From Porodaedalea pini (lineage: Eukaryota; Basidiomycota; Agaricomycetes; Hymenochaetales; Hymenochaetaceae), in assembly GCA_002794775.1 (NCBI GenBank), contig NBAY01000051.1, positions 248,001 through 312,000 on the forward strand: DNA of 64,000 nt, in the 5' to 3' direction. Position 1 is the stretch's first letter. Every line of letters begins with the position of its first letter. Of this stretch, positions 10,199 through 22,914 are shown one piece after another. The position numbers and the translations under genes are program-made. A model generated the notes under the pieces. The model was not told where the DNA came from. It was given only the letters and a program-made list of their open reading frames with translations, and did not search any database.

Positions 10199-11773
10199 TT
10201 ATGGACCCATCAGCTCGCGCTCCTCGACGACAAGTACGTCCTGTCGGTCTGGATAGAGCGCAGTGACGACTTCACGTTCCGTCCATCGGCGCACGTCGTC
10301 CGTGTGCGGCGTGAGCGTGTAGTGGATCGAGAGCGCGGAGAGGGCGCCGCTGTAGGCATGCGAAATGCCCGTGTCGATGATAATGACTTTCCCGCCGCAG
10401 CGTGAGTCGATGGCCTGCGCGGTCAACGCAAAGCAAGAAAGAGAGAAAGTCAACATCCCGCTCAGGCTCCCGATCGGCGAAGCTGAACCACGAAGATAAA
10501 AAAGATAAAATAAATCAGGAAACGAACCTCGAAGTTTGGCGTATGCCCCATGACAATTCTCCGCACGCCCGTTCGCCTCAGGACGTCGTCCACCTCGCCA
10601 CAGATCTCTTCGTCGTGTTTGAGCGCCCAGCCGCGGTACCACAGCGGGCCGTCGTCCGCGTACAGGCTGCGTTCCGCGTCGCTTGCGTCGGCCGGCAGGC
10701 CGGCGTACGGTGCCGGCGGGTGCGGGGGTGGGAACGGGCGCGTTTGGAGGCGGGAGAGGAGGGTGCGACCGAGGGTGTTGATGGAGGAGGGGTAGGGCGT
10801 GAGGTGTGCGTAGGAGGGGGAGAGGCCGCCGTGTACGAAGCTGAGGGCCGCGTAGGCTAGCGGATCCTCCGGGCCCGACTCTGAGTCTTTCGCTGGAGGA
10901 ATAAAGTCGATGGAGGAGAGCCCAGAGGCTGGGTCGTAGGCTGCGGAGAAGGGGAAGGGGGAGAGGGGACCCATGGGTGGGTGTAATGGGATGCGCGAGG
11001 TGATGCTGTAGTTCGCGGCCCAGGCGCGCCCGATGCGCCCTGTTTGCAGCATCTTTTGACGCGCGGCGATGGAGCCGAAGGTGGCAATTTCTTTTTGGTA
11101 GACGTATCTATGTAGTACGTGTGAGCAGGTTCATTAGATGCTGATGAATGATTAGACGGAAAAGGAGCTCGTACCTCCAGTCGGCTAAAATAGTTGATAG
11201 GATGGCGAGGTATAAAGGTCGAGAGATATAGGACGGGGAAGGGAGAGGACATACCAAGCAGGTTCATCCACTCATGGTTTCCAAGGTGCGAGACGACGTC
11301 GCCCCCAGCAGCGCGTGCCTGCGAGCGCAGCTGCTCCATCCAGAGGTACAGCTTAATGGTGTCTACTCCTCTGTTCAATGAGCACAAGGCCATTCATTTA
11401 ATCCAAGTCGTTCAGCGCGTCAGAGCACCGTCAGTATCGTAAGAAGAAATGAGAGACAAGAAGCGCACCGGTCAATAATGTCTCCTGTCTGCACGAACAG
11501 GTCAACGTTGCCAGACCAGTTGCCCGCTGCGTCGACGACGTCCGCCATCTGCAGCACGCGCAGTGCGTTTGCCGTAGTCCGAGTGGATGTCTCCGACTGC
11601 AACGATGTGTCGTGTATATTGGGATGCAGCGTCTGAGGTGGCCCGGCGTTTTGTTGCACCTGTAGGGCTTGCTGGCGGTTAGGAGACCCGAATACGTTTT
11701 CCCGGAACGCGATGAGGACGGCTGCGAGAAGCAGGATGGCTGGTAGGACCCTGCTTGGACGTATGCGAGGCAT
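10199..11773 (-). CDS. Shewanella-like metallophosphatase (SLP type)
   Basis: Five exons read from the minus strand (11773-11469, 11370-11255, 11184-11175, 11107-10528, 10414-10199) give 408 residues. An N-terminal signal anchor (VLPAILLLAAVLIAF) is followed by phosphoesterase metal motifs: VQTGDIIDRG, SHLGNHEWMN, VMGHTPNFE and IDTGISHAY. The order GDxxDR, GNHE, GHTP is that of the PPP-like calcineurin fold. The DWRYVYQKE stretch after the second motif is characteristic of the Shewanella-like phosphatases of bacteria, fungi and plants. The third exon is only 10 nt and supplies part of that ADWR stretch. The substrate is unknown; secretory-pathway or vacuolar location is likely from the anchor. 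An in-frame non-ATG extension upstream of 11773 was not used. Confidence 0.85.
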
Positions 11774-12055
11774 TGTGATGCTCTGTTTCCTAGTCGTGTT
11801 GCAGGCTACGGAATCATTCGTTGACTCGGAGGAGAAGGGCAAGATGATCGACGGCCGTCGCGTCAATGTCCAAACGCGACACGCGTCAGTCCGAGTCCCT
11901 TTTCGGACGAGATCATGATCACGAACCTTATATATAAGTTATTTTTACTCACTCACTCCGCGGCTTCTAAAAACCTCCGCCATTCATGGAGCTGGAGAGG
12001 CCTTTATTTTTTATGCATCATATCCTTATCCCAATCTCTCCTTTACTCCACGACG

Positions 12056-14589
12056 ATGGTCGAGGATTCCGGAGGGTCCGTGGAAAGTAAGGCGAAGCTG
12101 AGCGCTGAAGCTGTCGACTCGGATGCCAAGTCTGTCAACCCGACTCCGAGCACTAGAAGCAACGAATCAAATTCTTCAAATGTGTGGACGACGACGAGAT
12201 GGGAGCTTTGGGCTTTCTATATTTACTATATCGTAAGTGCAATGCTATAATTCTGACCGCATCGCATGTTCACAGTTGTCTTCGCTCTTCTATGATTTCT
12301 TGCCAATTCGGACTGCAAGGGCAACAATGGCCTCTCTGGGTTCAATTTTGGACCCTCACAATTCCAGAACCTCTTGTTCCTTGCAGGATATGATCCAGCA
12401 CAGCCGCCATTCACTGCATCATGTGGGAGCGATACTGGCTGTGTACTACCCTTCTTGGGTAAGACGCGAGACGGCGAGTCAACAACAATCCTTGCATGAA
12501 TGTATTATCGCGGAAGTATTGATTTGTATTACAGTGAACTCCATAGTGCTCATCACGAATGGTATCAGTTTCGCCATCCAGGCCGTTCTGTTCCTGATGA
12601 TCGGAGCCTGGGCGGACTACGGCAGATGGAGGTCTGAACTCTTTCGTTAGATTTATTCGGATGCGTACTGATTTCTCTTCTTTGATAGACCTAATATCAC
12701 CATCTTCTTCACCGTGCTCGCAATTGCTGTCTCCTTTGCATGGCTAGGCGTAGAAGACGCATCAAAATGGAGGACAGGCGTGGCATTGTACATTATTGGC
12801 TGTACGTTCCAGCCAACAACGCGTTTATGCATACTGATCATCACCTCCTTGGATAGTAATCGCTTATCAGGGAGCATTGACTTTCTGGACGGCCGCTTTC
12901 CCTGGTCTTGCGCGGGATCTTCCGGAAGTGAGGGCGTCTGCTAATGAAGCCCAGAGTGGGGGCAAGTCGTCAGTTAAACTCTTTTTATCATCGCTCCTTT
13001 ATTCAAAGAAATCCCATTCTTTTTAAGCCGGGAAAATCACGCAGAATTCGAGTCATTGCAGCGCAACCGCATATCGAACGTCTCCTTTGCAGTCTGCTCC
13101 GCGGGGGAGATCATCATACTGGCAATAATGGTCGGAATTCTCAAGGCTCTGAAATCGGATGAGAGCACGGAGAATAACACGAAGGCGTTCAGCGTGTTGA
13201 TCGCTTTCGCAGGCGGTGTTTGGTGTATGTATCCCCTATTCTACGATCTACATGTTTTGTTTGGGATTGACGTTTGTCTTAGTGCTTTGCGCTCTGCCTT
13301 GGTTCTTCATCGAGAAGCGACGGCCGGGTCTGACGCTCCCGCCGGGGACATCGCTGCTCACCGTGGGGTTCCGCCAGGCTTTCGTTGCGTTCCGTGAATG
13401 CATGAGACTCAAGCAGACGTTTCTTTACCTTATCTTCTATTTCATCATGGGAGATGTGTTGAATACGACTGTGTAAGCAACTCTGTTTGCCTTTGTATTA
13501 CATAATGGCACCGAACTGACGAGAAACACAATTTAGGACGGTCATTGCTACACTGCAGAACAGGTTTGTGCTGCATACACAGCCCTGACCATTTTCCTTT
13601 TACTAATTTCTATTTTAGTGTTGTATCTTATTCGACCCTCCAACTCACTCTCCTCCTGATCGTCGGGATAGTCACCCAAGGGCTTGGGATCTAGTGCGTG
13701 CCAGCCAGTGTTTATTCAGTCGCAGCTGACTGATTTCTTTGAGTTTAGCTTGTTCTGGATTGTTCAGAAGAGGTATAAGATCTCGACGAAGGCGATGCTC
13801 AGCTTCAACTGCGTCTGGATTATCGTGAGTGATCTCTACGAGTTCAAAAAAAATTTACTGAATGTTTTGCTATATGATAGATTCTGACCATCTGGGGTTT
13901 GATAGGTGTCCATACGGATAAATTCGGGTTTAAACACGTCTGGGAGATCTGGCGAGTTCCTTCTTCTTGCCGAAGGGTGTCTTAAGCTCAGAGTGATATG
14001 ATTAGGCTATATCAGGCGTACTATGGACTGATGGTATGCCCGTGGTACGCATATAGTCAGACGATGATTAGTGAAGTTTCGCCGCTCTCTCAGATGTACG
14101 CATTTACGATTCGACTCACGTCTTGCATCTTACTGATTCTTATCGTCCTGGTTTTCTATTCTAGGTTCTTATTCTTCGCGCTGTTTTCAATTGTGAGTCT
14201 CTTACCACTCTGCCGAGAAGGAACAGTAAACCAAAGTATTCTGGATATTTGCAAAGGTTGGTAAAACATCGGCTTTCATAGGCCCGTTCGTCTCGTCCGC
14301 GATAATTGACGACGCGGGCGGAAACAATAACATGCCTTTCGCGTTTTTGTTTACACTGTGGGTGTATTTCGCCCATTTGCGTTCATCACTATCTTACGAC
14401 ACGTGTTGTTCCCGCTACAGGGGCGCCCTGAGCACTATCTTACTTTATAAAGTCGACGTCAAAAAGAGTAGAAAGGAATGCGAGGCATTCATCTCTGCTG
14501 AGGCGAGCCGTGCTGCGTTCGCCGAAAGTCATTTCGACGCTGGAGTGTTGGAGAGGACGGCAGGTCCTCGCGAGGCTGATGATGCCTGA
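12056..14589 (+). CDS. ATG22: Autophagy-related transporter Atg22
   Basis: Fifteen exons (12056-12232, 12320-12458, 12535-12631, 12689-12801, 12857-12965, 13028-13224, 13283-13472, 13537-13563, 13619-13693, 13749-13824, 13881-13951, 14006-14095, 14165-14192, 14257-14357, 14421-14589) sum to 552 residues. After a Ser-rich cytosolic N-terminus come about twelve membrane helices. Family hallmarks are YYIGNNGLSGFNFGPSQFQN, QRNRISNVSF, LYQAYYGLMVCPWYAYSQ and IDDAGGNNNMPFAF. Atg22 exports amino acids from the vacuole after autophagic breakdown. The intron after 13951 appears to have a GC donor, and exons 8 and 13 are only 27 and 28 nt. The C-terminal about 30 residues (after ECEAFI) are not conserved-looking but stay in frame to the stop. 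Confidence 0.88.
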
Positions 14590-15346
14590 ACGAGAAAGCG
14601 GAGGATTCTCCGTCATGCGGTTCGTCCCCTGGCGTTCGCAGGAGTGTGGTAGGGATGTAGTAATGCAGCCTGAATTTTCAGGACGGCTTTACTCGAGTTT
14701 CCGGGTACGTCGGAGATGAGTGTACGAGCGGGATTCTAGGGTGCTTCAAGTTGTGGATGTTTGTTGATACCTATGTAACTTCCCTGTATCGTATCATAGA
14801 CGGGGTTTCATATGTACCGCTAGCAGCTATTGGATAGCTGCGGCTTGCGGTCAAGGACGGGAAATGTGCCAATGAGTCTAAAAGGGCATAACTTAGTGCA
14901 TTGATTAGATGAGAAGGAGAGGGCAAAATAGATGAATGCGCCACGCGAATATCTCGATTACACAGAGACTCGGAACCATTTGGAAGGAAGATTCGAGTCA
15001 AGTGTATGGTGCGTAATTTTTGTCTAATCTTGGCTTCTACTTCTCGCATTGATTTAGCTCTGTAAATCTTCATACGATGATCACGGCCTGATACCGGACA
15101 GGGCAAAGGATATGGGGACTGCAGTGCCAACGCGGAGTCCGCTGTAAAACGGGGACACACAGCGTCGATCACAATTACCTAAACGATCTACTTTGCTACT
15201 TTGCCAGTACTAGTGCCACTCGGCACTGTCGAGCCGACGCACCCAGCCGCCTCATAGCCCTTTCTTCCTTCTTACCCCCACCATCACCACTCTTTGCTTT
15301 TACGCTTTCACGCTTCAGCACTCAATATACACGACAGAGACGAACG
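14590..15346. other. Gene-free interval (ATG22 to trehalase)
   Basis: About 750 bp with only short shadow frames. It should contain the ATG22 3' end and the trehalase promoter and 5' leader, which is pyrimidine-rich at 15260-15300 (ccctttcttccttcttaccc). I see no repeat or RNA gene. Confidence 0.6.
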
Positions 15347-18300
15347 ATGGCTCCGGCACTGCAGCACCCGCCTGGTGTTTCCTTTATTGATGACAAGCTC
15401 GGGCCTGCTAACGATGATGCTGCAACTTACTATGGCAGCGGGGAGTATTTTAGTCGGGCGCGTACTTATTCAAACGTGAGTCTTTGTTTCGCAAAGAGAC
15501 ATGTGTCGGGCAGTGCGCTTGAGGGCTATTTCGCGAAGGGTAAACGCTCAACGTCCTCGCCGCCGTCCGTGGCGTCAGCCGCAAAGTGCTCCACGTCGGT
15601 TCTTCGTTTACATGTATACTGACGTCTTCGCCCGTTAGTCGCATCTTCATGGCTACAACCCTGTTCGCCGACCCGTCTTCCAAGAGGATTCGCATTCCCG
15701 TCCTCGGCGTCTGTCCCACGATGAGAAGCCGACCGCACCGCGGCGGTTCCTTATTGACGTAGAGGAGACCATTCGCGTTATCCTTGAGCAGGAGGACACA
15801 GACGGCGACTTCCAGATTAGCATTACCGACGCAGGCCCAAAGATCCTGGCTCTCGGGACTGCGACGAGCAATGGTTTCAAGAGCTTCGATATTCGGGTGC
15901 GTGCCGACTGTTTTGTGACTTGACGAATGTTCTCACCTGTTTGCACGCTTTTCAGGGTACGTACATGTTATCCAACCTCCTGCAGGAACTCGCTCTGGCG
16001 AGAGACCATAATCGGAAGCGCATTGTCCTTGATGAGGCACGCCTCACCGAGAACCCTGTCGATCGGCTGTCCCGCATGATTAAGTTTTCGTTCTGGCACT
16101 CGCTGACGCGCCGGATCGACGGTGACGGCTTAGAGATCATCTGCGCAGACCCGAAGAACCGTACGGGTCGCCATAACCCGCGTATCTATGTCCCGCATGG
16201 CGAGCCGGCGATGGCGGAGTACTATAGGAAGGTCGCAAAGGAGAAGCCTCATTTGAACTTGGATGTGCAGGTCCTTCCCCCGAAGCCTGACGATCCGAAG
16301 TTTGTGAAGAGTTTGAACAACAAACCAGGTATCCTTGCGCTCGCTATGGATGAAGTCGACGACGGGAAGGGCGGCAGGACGTTGAAAGGCATTCCTTTCA
16401 TCGTTCCGGGAGCTAGATTCAATGAGGTAAGTCAACTCCCAGAGCGTATAGAGTTTAGCTTATTTGAGCATACAGTTGTATAACTGGGACTCCTACTTCA
16501 TCTCCCTGGGTTTACTTGTTGACGGTCAAGTGGCGATGGCCAAGGGTATGGTTGACCACTTTATCTTCGAAATCAGGCATTACAACAAGGTACGGCGAAT
16601 TTTTGAAATTTGCTTTCTGAGAGACGTTCATGAATATTTTGTAGATCCTCAACGGTAGTCGTAGCTACTATCTTTGCCGTACTCAGCCACCCTTCCTTAC
16701 AGACATGGCGCTTCAGATCTACAACCAGCTTGATCGCTCGAACGTGGACGAAAACCGTGCATGGTTGAAGCGTGCCATCCAGGCCGCCATCAAGGAGTAT
16801 CACACCGTATGGATGGCTCAGCCACGTCTCGACCCGAAGACGGGACTTTCGCGTTTCCGTCCTGAAGGTCTTGGTATCCCGCCCGAGACGGAGGCCACGC
16901 ATTTCACACATATTCTCGAACCTTACGCGGAGAAGCACGGTCTTTCTGTTCTTGAGTTCAGTGAGAAATACAACGACGGCGTGCTGCATGAACCAGAGCT
17001 TGACGAGTACTTCTTGCACGATCGGGCGGTGCGCGAGAGTGGACATGATACGACGTACCGCTTTGAGAAGCGCTGTGCGAACCTTGGTACAGTTGACTTG
17101 CAGGCACTTCTGTATAAGTACGAGGTCGATATTGGGACAGCCATCCGAGAAGTATTTGATGATGAGCTTGAGGTCGAAGAGGACTTCCCACTGTCACCCT
17201 TTCCTATAACGCCCGAAGCTTTCAACAACCCGAGTAGGCGAAAGTCAACGGCGAAGCCTCAGTCCAGTGCGGAGTGGTTCGAGCGTGCTGAATTCCGCAA
17301 AGAGGTCATTGATAAGTATCTCTGGAACGAGAGCAAGAACTTGTACTTTGACTACGACACTGTCCAGGAGAAACAGATCCTGTACGAGAGTGTCACGGCC
17401 TTTTGGATGCTGTGGGCAGGAGCAGCTAGCGAGGAACAGTGTTGGAAACTCGTGTATGCTGTGCCTATACTTCTACTAATTAGAGTGGAGAAACTGACGA
17501 GATTCTTTACGCAGGGCACATTCTTTGAAAAAGTTCGAGGTCATCGGAGGTCTGGTATCTGGTACGGAGGAGTCAAGAGGGAAGATTTCGCTTGACCGTC
17601 CGAACCGTCAGTGGGATTTCCCGTAAGTTCGTCATTGTGAAGAGTTCTGAGCACTTTCTGATACCTGAATTTCTTGCGATGACGTAGTTACGCATGGTGA
17701 GTCTTGGAACACGTCTGTGTAGCGGCATTGCACGCCTCTACTTGACTTAGTTTAAATTATTTATTTCTATTTCTCTCAGGCCACCTCACCAGATCATGGC
17801 ATGGGTGGGATTGGAACGTTACGGATATTTGGAAGACGCGCAACGATTGGCGTACCGTTTCTTGTACATGTATGTCTTCTCAAGCTCTTGGACGCCCTTA
17901 AGCGACACTTTTACTCATGTGGCGCTCTGTTCCCTAGGATGACGACTGCTTTTGTCGACTTCAACGGCGTCGTACCTGAAAAGGTCAGTACCTTTGCTTC
18001 TTTTCACTAGCGTCGGCCAATACTCGCTCCGCTCCACGGTTAAACAAATTTGACTGACATCCGACTGTACACCGCAGTTTGATGCGGTCAAGCTATCCCA
18101 CCTTGTCGACGCAGAGTATGGGAACCAGGGTATTGACTTCAAGATGGTCCCGCGCGAGGGCTTCGGCTGGATGAATGGTGAGAGTGAACGTTGGACCCTC
18201 TAATTTCCAGTGCATGTGCTCATTAAATTGCTTCGTGTACAGCGGCATACCAAGTCGGATTGTCCTTCCTAACGACACACATGCGCCGTGCGGTCGCCGC

Positions 18301-18427
18301 TTGCACGAGTCCAGAGGTGTTCTTCGGCGGGAGCAATGCGGCCGACGTCGTTCCACAGGCACGCGACAAGACAGACGCGTTGGGGATCGCGATGGAGGCG
18401 CTCACGATGTCTGCGAGCTCAGGCTGA
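15347..18427 (+). CDS. NTH1: Neutral trehalase (GH37)
   Basis: Eleven exons (15347-15475, 15639-15896, 15956-16426, 16476-16589, 16645-17453, 17515-17622, 17688-17696, 17780-17869, 17938-17983, 18078-18177, 18243-18427) give 772 residues, close to yeast Nth1. The enzyme hydrolyses cytosolic trehalose to glucose. The N-terminus has a PKA-type site in [10 protein letters not shown] and the calcium-binding-like loop [16 protein letters not shown]. Trehalase signature 1 appears as [15 protein letters not shown], signature 2 as QWDFPYAWPPHQ. There is no signal peptide, which supports the neutral rather than acid form. Phosphorylation and 14-3-3 activation are known for yeast Nth1; here they are inferred from the site. 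Exon 7 is a 9-nt microexon lying inside signature 2. Confidence 0.93.
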
Positions 18428-19149
18428 ACTAGCTTGGGTCACCTTTTCTTTATTTATCGTGTGTGATATCTTGGAACCTCCTTCACCGTTCGCCATCTTC
18501 CAGCATCTAGTTTTCTTGATCATAGACGTAGATGAAGCAGCATACTTCTGAGTGTCCTTCACATTACTTCTTTTACTAGACATCCATTTGCATACCATAC
18601 TATCCTTCTACACCCTTTTCTTCTCCGCATCATCGTTTCGCTCCAGTCCATCACATGTGCCGTCCTCCAACTTCTGAACGTCGCTTCCAGTCCCTAGTCT
18701 AAGAACAAGCACCAGTAATGTATAACGGATTCAAGTCTCAGCTTTGTACCATCTGACTTTTCCCATTTGGCCTTGCCCCTGTCTGCATGCGGTGAACTGC
18801 GAAGCTAAAGTCTGAGTTATGGGGTCGCGTTTGAACATTGAATACCGCATAGATGACCTGTCGTCCATGCGGGCCAAAATGCGTCTCACATGCATACAGG
18901 CAGGTCGCACGTGTATGAGCAAGACCGAGTAGAAGGTTGGCTTGGTCCTTCTGCAATTAATGGACTTGAATGACGAAGCAGCACTTGAAGGTTTAGGGCA
19001 CTCGCAAGTCTCGCATGCGTTCCAGAGCAAATCCTTATTCTTCATGTCCCAAGGGAGTTCGTTATTTCCAATCGAATCCATACGTAAATCATAATCGCGA
19101 ACTTAATCCTCGCCATACAGTATCCAAGACCATTTCCCATACATATTCC
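18428..19149. other. Gene-free interval between convergent genes
   Basis: About 720 bp between the 3' ends of trehalase and the arrestin-like gene. Short frames on both strands lack family features or plausible splice partners. I see no repeat or RNA gene. Confidence 0.6.
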
Positions 19150-20791
19150 TCAATGTCCACCATGATGGTGATAAAAGCGCTGATTCCCGTTCTCCAGGTA
19201 TCCCATCGAGTTATTGTAGTTTCCTTCGGCCGGCTTGACATATCCCGGTGGTGCATGGGAGCGCGGTATAACGCCAGGCGCGTTCTCTGTGACGATGGAC
19301 ACCTTTTCGGAGAGTAAGAGCTGGTCCGATAGGATGGAGGGAACGAAACCTGCTGCTGAGAAAGGGAAGACGGAGATATGGTACTAGCAACCGCGAACGT
19401 GTGTGTATAAGAAAGAGCACACGATCATGAGTGCTGAAATGAGACGAATCAGACGTAGAGGGCACCGACACACCCGAATCGTAAACCGCGGAAACACAAA
19501 ACCAGGCTTCAGAATGCGACCGACATCTATCTCGCCATGCAGTGCACGGACGCCCGCCTCCGGCGCACCCTCCTCGCTCGGCCACCAATACGCACGGCCG
19601 AGGTGTTCTGGGAATGTGTTGTTGCTACGTCGTGGGGCGGCGTCGTCTGTGGCTGTTGACCCAATTGAGGTCGTGCGTGTGAGGAAGATGGACTGCGCGG
19701 AGGGCTGCGCGAGGAGATCCAGCGCTTGCGTGTCTGTGCTTTTGAGGGTGAGAAGGAGCGGAATAGGCGAGCCCACTGCGTATGAAAGCTATCATAGAAT
19801 ACCATTAAGTTAAATGTGAGAAAGTGTGTGCAGTAACGCACCGGACTGGCTATAGCAAGCTAAGAATAATATAGTGATTAAGAAAGCGCAGTCCAGTGCA
19901 ACTCAAGTTGCTTACGGTTGCTTCAATCTCAGCGCTCTTCGTGTCGAAAAGAGTGCCAGTGACTTTGACTGGAGGAAGAATGTGCCATCCTTCCGGATCT
20001 CCCTCAGGTCCAATCAATGGACTTCCATCTCGGTATGCCGCTATGCGCAAAGGAGACGGAGGTGGGGCGACCCATCGCGGAACGAATGCAAAACTCGTGC
20101 TTAACCTTCATGGAGTCAAAAAAGAGCCAATAAATCAATACCCGTTTCTTGTGATACTGTGTTTCAGCGCACGTTTGGTTCACTTTGAATAAACCCCTCT
20201 TTACGGTCACGGTGATCTTGTAATCGATATACGCAGGACTCGCGCGCTCGCTGAATGTTGGCGGGAGAGGATAACTCTTCGGCTGTTCCTTGGGTGATGT
20301 TGAAACTAATGCTTCCTTGGGCAGGGTGAGCGTAAAAGGCCAGGTGAGGGTTCCGGCGAGCTTAGCCGATGAAGATGAAGGGGTCCACAGAGTAGTGGAC
20401 AGCTCAACAAATGCTATGGCTTCTTGTCCAACAGCTGTATTCTCTGCGACAATCTTAAAAATGTGTTAAGCATGCAGTTGCAGAGCCGATGAAGGAATAC
20501 GCTCACCCCAACCAATACACCCTTACAGCTCTCTGGTTTGTCAAGCTCGACCTTCACCTCCCCGGAAATCTCATCTCCATCGCGGAATACAGGAAGCGTC
20601 TTAGCCGAAGGCGCACGACTGGAAAGGTGTAGACTCAGCCAAGGCTTCCCCTTCGCGGTATCAAGTGAATACGTATGTTCAGTTCGAAAAGCCGCATTTG
20701 TAGACTGGCCTGCAGGTCTGTCGAGCGCATCAGCATAGCTCGGCAGCTCTCCATCGCCCGATTTCGCATCATTCATGCTAGTAGATACCAT
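19150..20791 (-). CDS. Arrestin-like protein, copy A
   Basis: A multi-exon gene begins MVSTSMNDAKSGDGELPSYA and ends FYHHHGGH. The N-terminal half contains GKPWLSLHLSSRAPSAKTLP, DGDEISGEVKVELDKPESCK and LAGTLTWPFTLTLPKE, matching the beta-sandwich of fungal arrestin-N proteins. The second half has YRDGSPLIGPEGDPEGW, a mark shared with the other copy at 23295-25430, and later an arrestin-C-like stretch (YHISVFPFSAAG, PGVIPRSHAPPGYV). Fungal arrestin-like proteins often act as adaptors in endocytosis or signalling; the role of this basidiomycete subfamily is not known to me. The PSYA motif near the start resembles a PY-type ubiquitin-ligase contact but is not a strict PPxY. Not all splice sites were resolved. 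Confidence 0.72.
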
Positions 20792-21177
20792 GAGTCTAAG
20801 CCGCACTCTCGGAAGCAGATGTCAGCAGCAGCTTAGAACCTATTCAAAATAAGTTTGATGATTGAACAGTCGATGCGCCTCTTCTCGATAGCTAGTCTGA
20901 GATGCTTCACTTCCTGGGAGACAGACTAAAGGTTGATAGTCCAGACATGGTTTCGCACTCCCACATCAAGTAAGTAAGCTCTTGCGGGGCCTGAGGGACT
21001 GAATACATATGCCACATGGACAGCAGTTGATGGCAGTAAGTCAAAAATTAGGCTCACTTCCAATTCGTCAGACCAAGATGTAATGCACGTGATTCATGGA
21101 CTGACCACTCTCTGCCGGCTGCCTTGACCATTGAACTTGAAGTTTCTTTTGACATCATATTCTAAGTATCTGCTAAT
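20792..21177. promoter_or_regulatory. Divergent promoter interval, arrestin-like A / LST8
   Basis: The two genes are transcribed away from each other from this 386-bp interval, so it should hold both promoters. I see no unambiguous TATA box or repeat. Confidence 0.5.
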
Positions 21178-22914
21178 ATGCCGGTGCAATCGACAGCAAA
21201 GAGCAGTTCGGGACGTCAAGATCTATCTGTTATCCTTGTCACCGGTTCGTACGACCACGAAATCCGTTTCTGGGAAGCATGGAGTGGTATCTGCTCAAGG
21301 ACCATAGCGCGCTCTGGTGACCAAGGCGTAAGCGTATATCGAAATGATTAGATTGTGTGCAAGGCTCAGGTTGAATCATAGCAAGTAAATAGACTGGCTA
21401 TATCTCCGGAGTGAGCTCATTTGGAAGATGCCTTCGAACAAGCACACTAATTTCTTTACAGCAAGCGTCTCCTTGCCGCTGCTATACACAAGAAAGTCAG
21501 CATATACGAGATATCCAATTTATCAAATACGGTCGTGAGTCTTCTACTCCGATCTGCTTTCTCAGGTACTGTGCTCACATCTTCGTGCTAGGTCCAAACC
21601 TTTGAAGGGCATACTGGGAACGTTACGGCTGTCTCATTTCACGCAGAAGGAAAGTGGGTAGTTACTGGCAGCGAAGACGGAACTATCAAAGTTTGGGATC
21701 TGAGGTGAATTGAACTCGTAGAAGTCCTGGAGGAATAAGCTAACGATCTGCAGGAGTAATGCTCCTCATCGGAATTATGACAACGGCGCTCCAGGTTTAC
21801 TCTTCTTTTATATTCAACCCGATTCTGTCTAATGCGTTGCTCAGTCAATGATGTCTGCATCCATCCGAACCAAGGAGAGTTAATCTCTTGCGACCAAGCG
21901 GGAAGTATTAAACTCTGGGACCTTTCGGAGAACGTCTGCATGCTCGATCTTGTCAGTCAACTACAGACCCATTCGCTTGGATGGTCGGGATTTAACCAGA
22001 TTGAATAGGCACCGGCTGGTGATGTTCCAATTCGGTCCGTGACGATCGCCTCGGATGGGTCGTGTCTAGTAGCTGGCAACAACAAGGTCAGTACTTCCGT
22101 ATTTTGGGATACTTCATCGTATGACCTGAAGTTGGAATCGAAACGAAGGGTAAATGCTACGTCTGGAAGATCAACGAAGGGTCTTCAGATCTCCCGCGGT
22201 TCCAGGCGATCACGAAGTTCCAGGCGCACAACAAATACTTGACTCGCTGTCTTCTGAGTCCCGATGTACGGTCAGTAATCACATTTTTTTGATGTTAACT
22301 GCTTCCCTTCCTTTCTGACGCATGGCGAGTAGGTATCTCGCCACATGCTCTGCAGACACAACGGTGAAGATTTGGTCTATTGGGCGCAACTGGGAGTTTA
22401 AGCTTGAGAAGATACTGCAGGGCCACCAGCGCTGGGTCTGGGACTGTGCCTTCAGCGCCGATTCCGCGTACCTCGTTACCGGTGCGATTCTACTTCTTTC
22501 TTTACATCCTTCGCTGTTTCTCCACCCGCCAGTATCTTTAGCAACGAGCTCCTGTTCTCATCTGCTTCCTGACGCATCGTGCTAACTACCATGTCATATT
22601 TTCTCTGCATGCTGTTCCATATGCGCGCTTGTATATATGCGGCCATTATGCGGCAACGGTCAACACTACCAGCATCTTCGGACCATGTGGCGCGCCTCTG
22701 GGAGATGGGCTCCGGGGAGACCGTGCGCCAGTACAACGGGCATCACAAAGGTGTGTCCCATTTTCTCTTCTCTTCTTCCTCGTTCCCTCCCTTCGCGTCT
22801 TCGTGCAGTGTGCGCCCATCTTGATGGAGCGCGCACTTCCTCTATTTAAAGACAATCCTGATATTTTTTTCTGCAGCCGTGGTGTGCTGCGCGCTGCACG
22901 ACGGTGCTGGATGA
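21178..22914 (+). CDS. LST8: LST8, WD40 subunit of TOR complexes
   Basis: About nine exons encode a small WD40-only protein of some 310-320 residues, starting [12 protein letters not shown]. Repeats in order include [57 protein letters not shown] with [63 protein letters not shown] and [20 protein letters not shown], ending [13 protein letters not shown] start directly with a blade reading 'tGSYDHtIRFWeA' and an end at 'AVVCcALhD' is the layout of LST8/GbetaL, the kinase-domain partner in TORC1 and TORC2. The first exon is 21178-21327. Intron phases checked in five places keep frame. Arrestin-like genes flank it on both sides. Confidence 0.93.
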
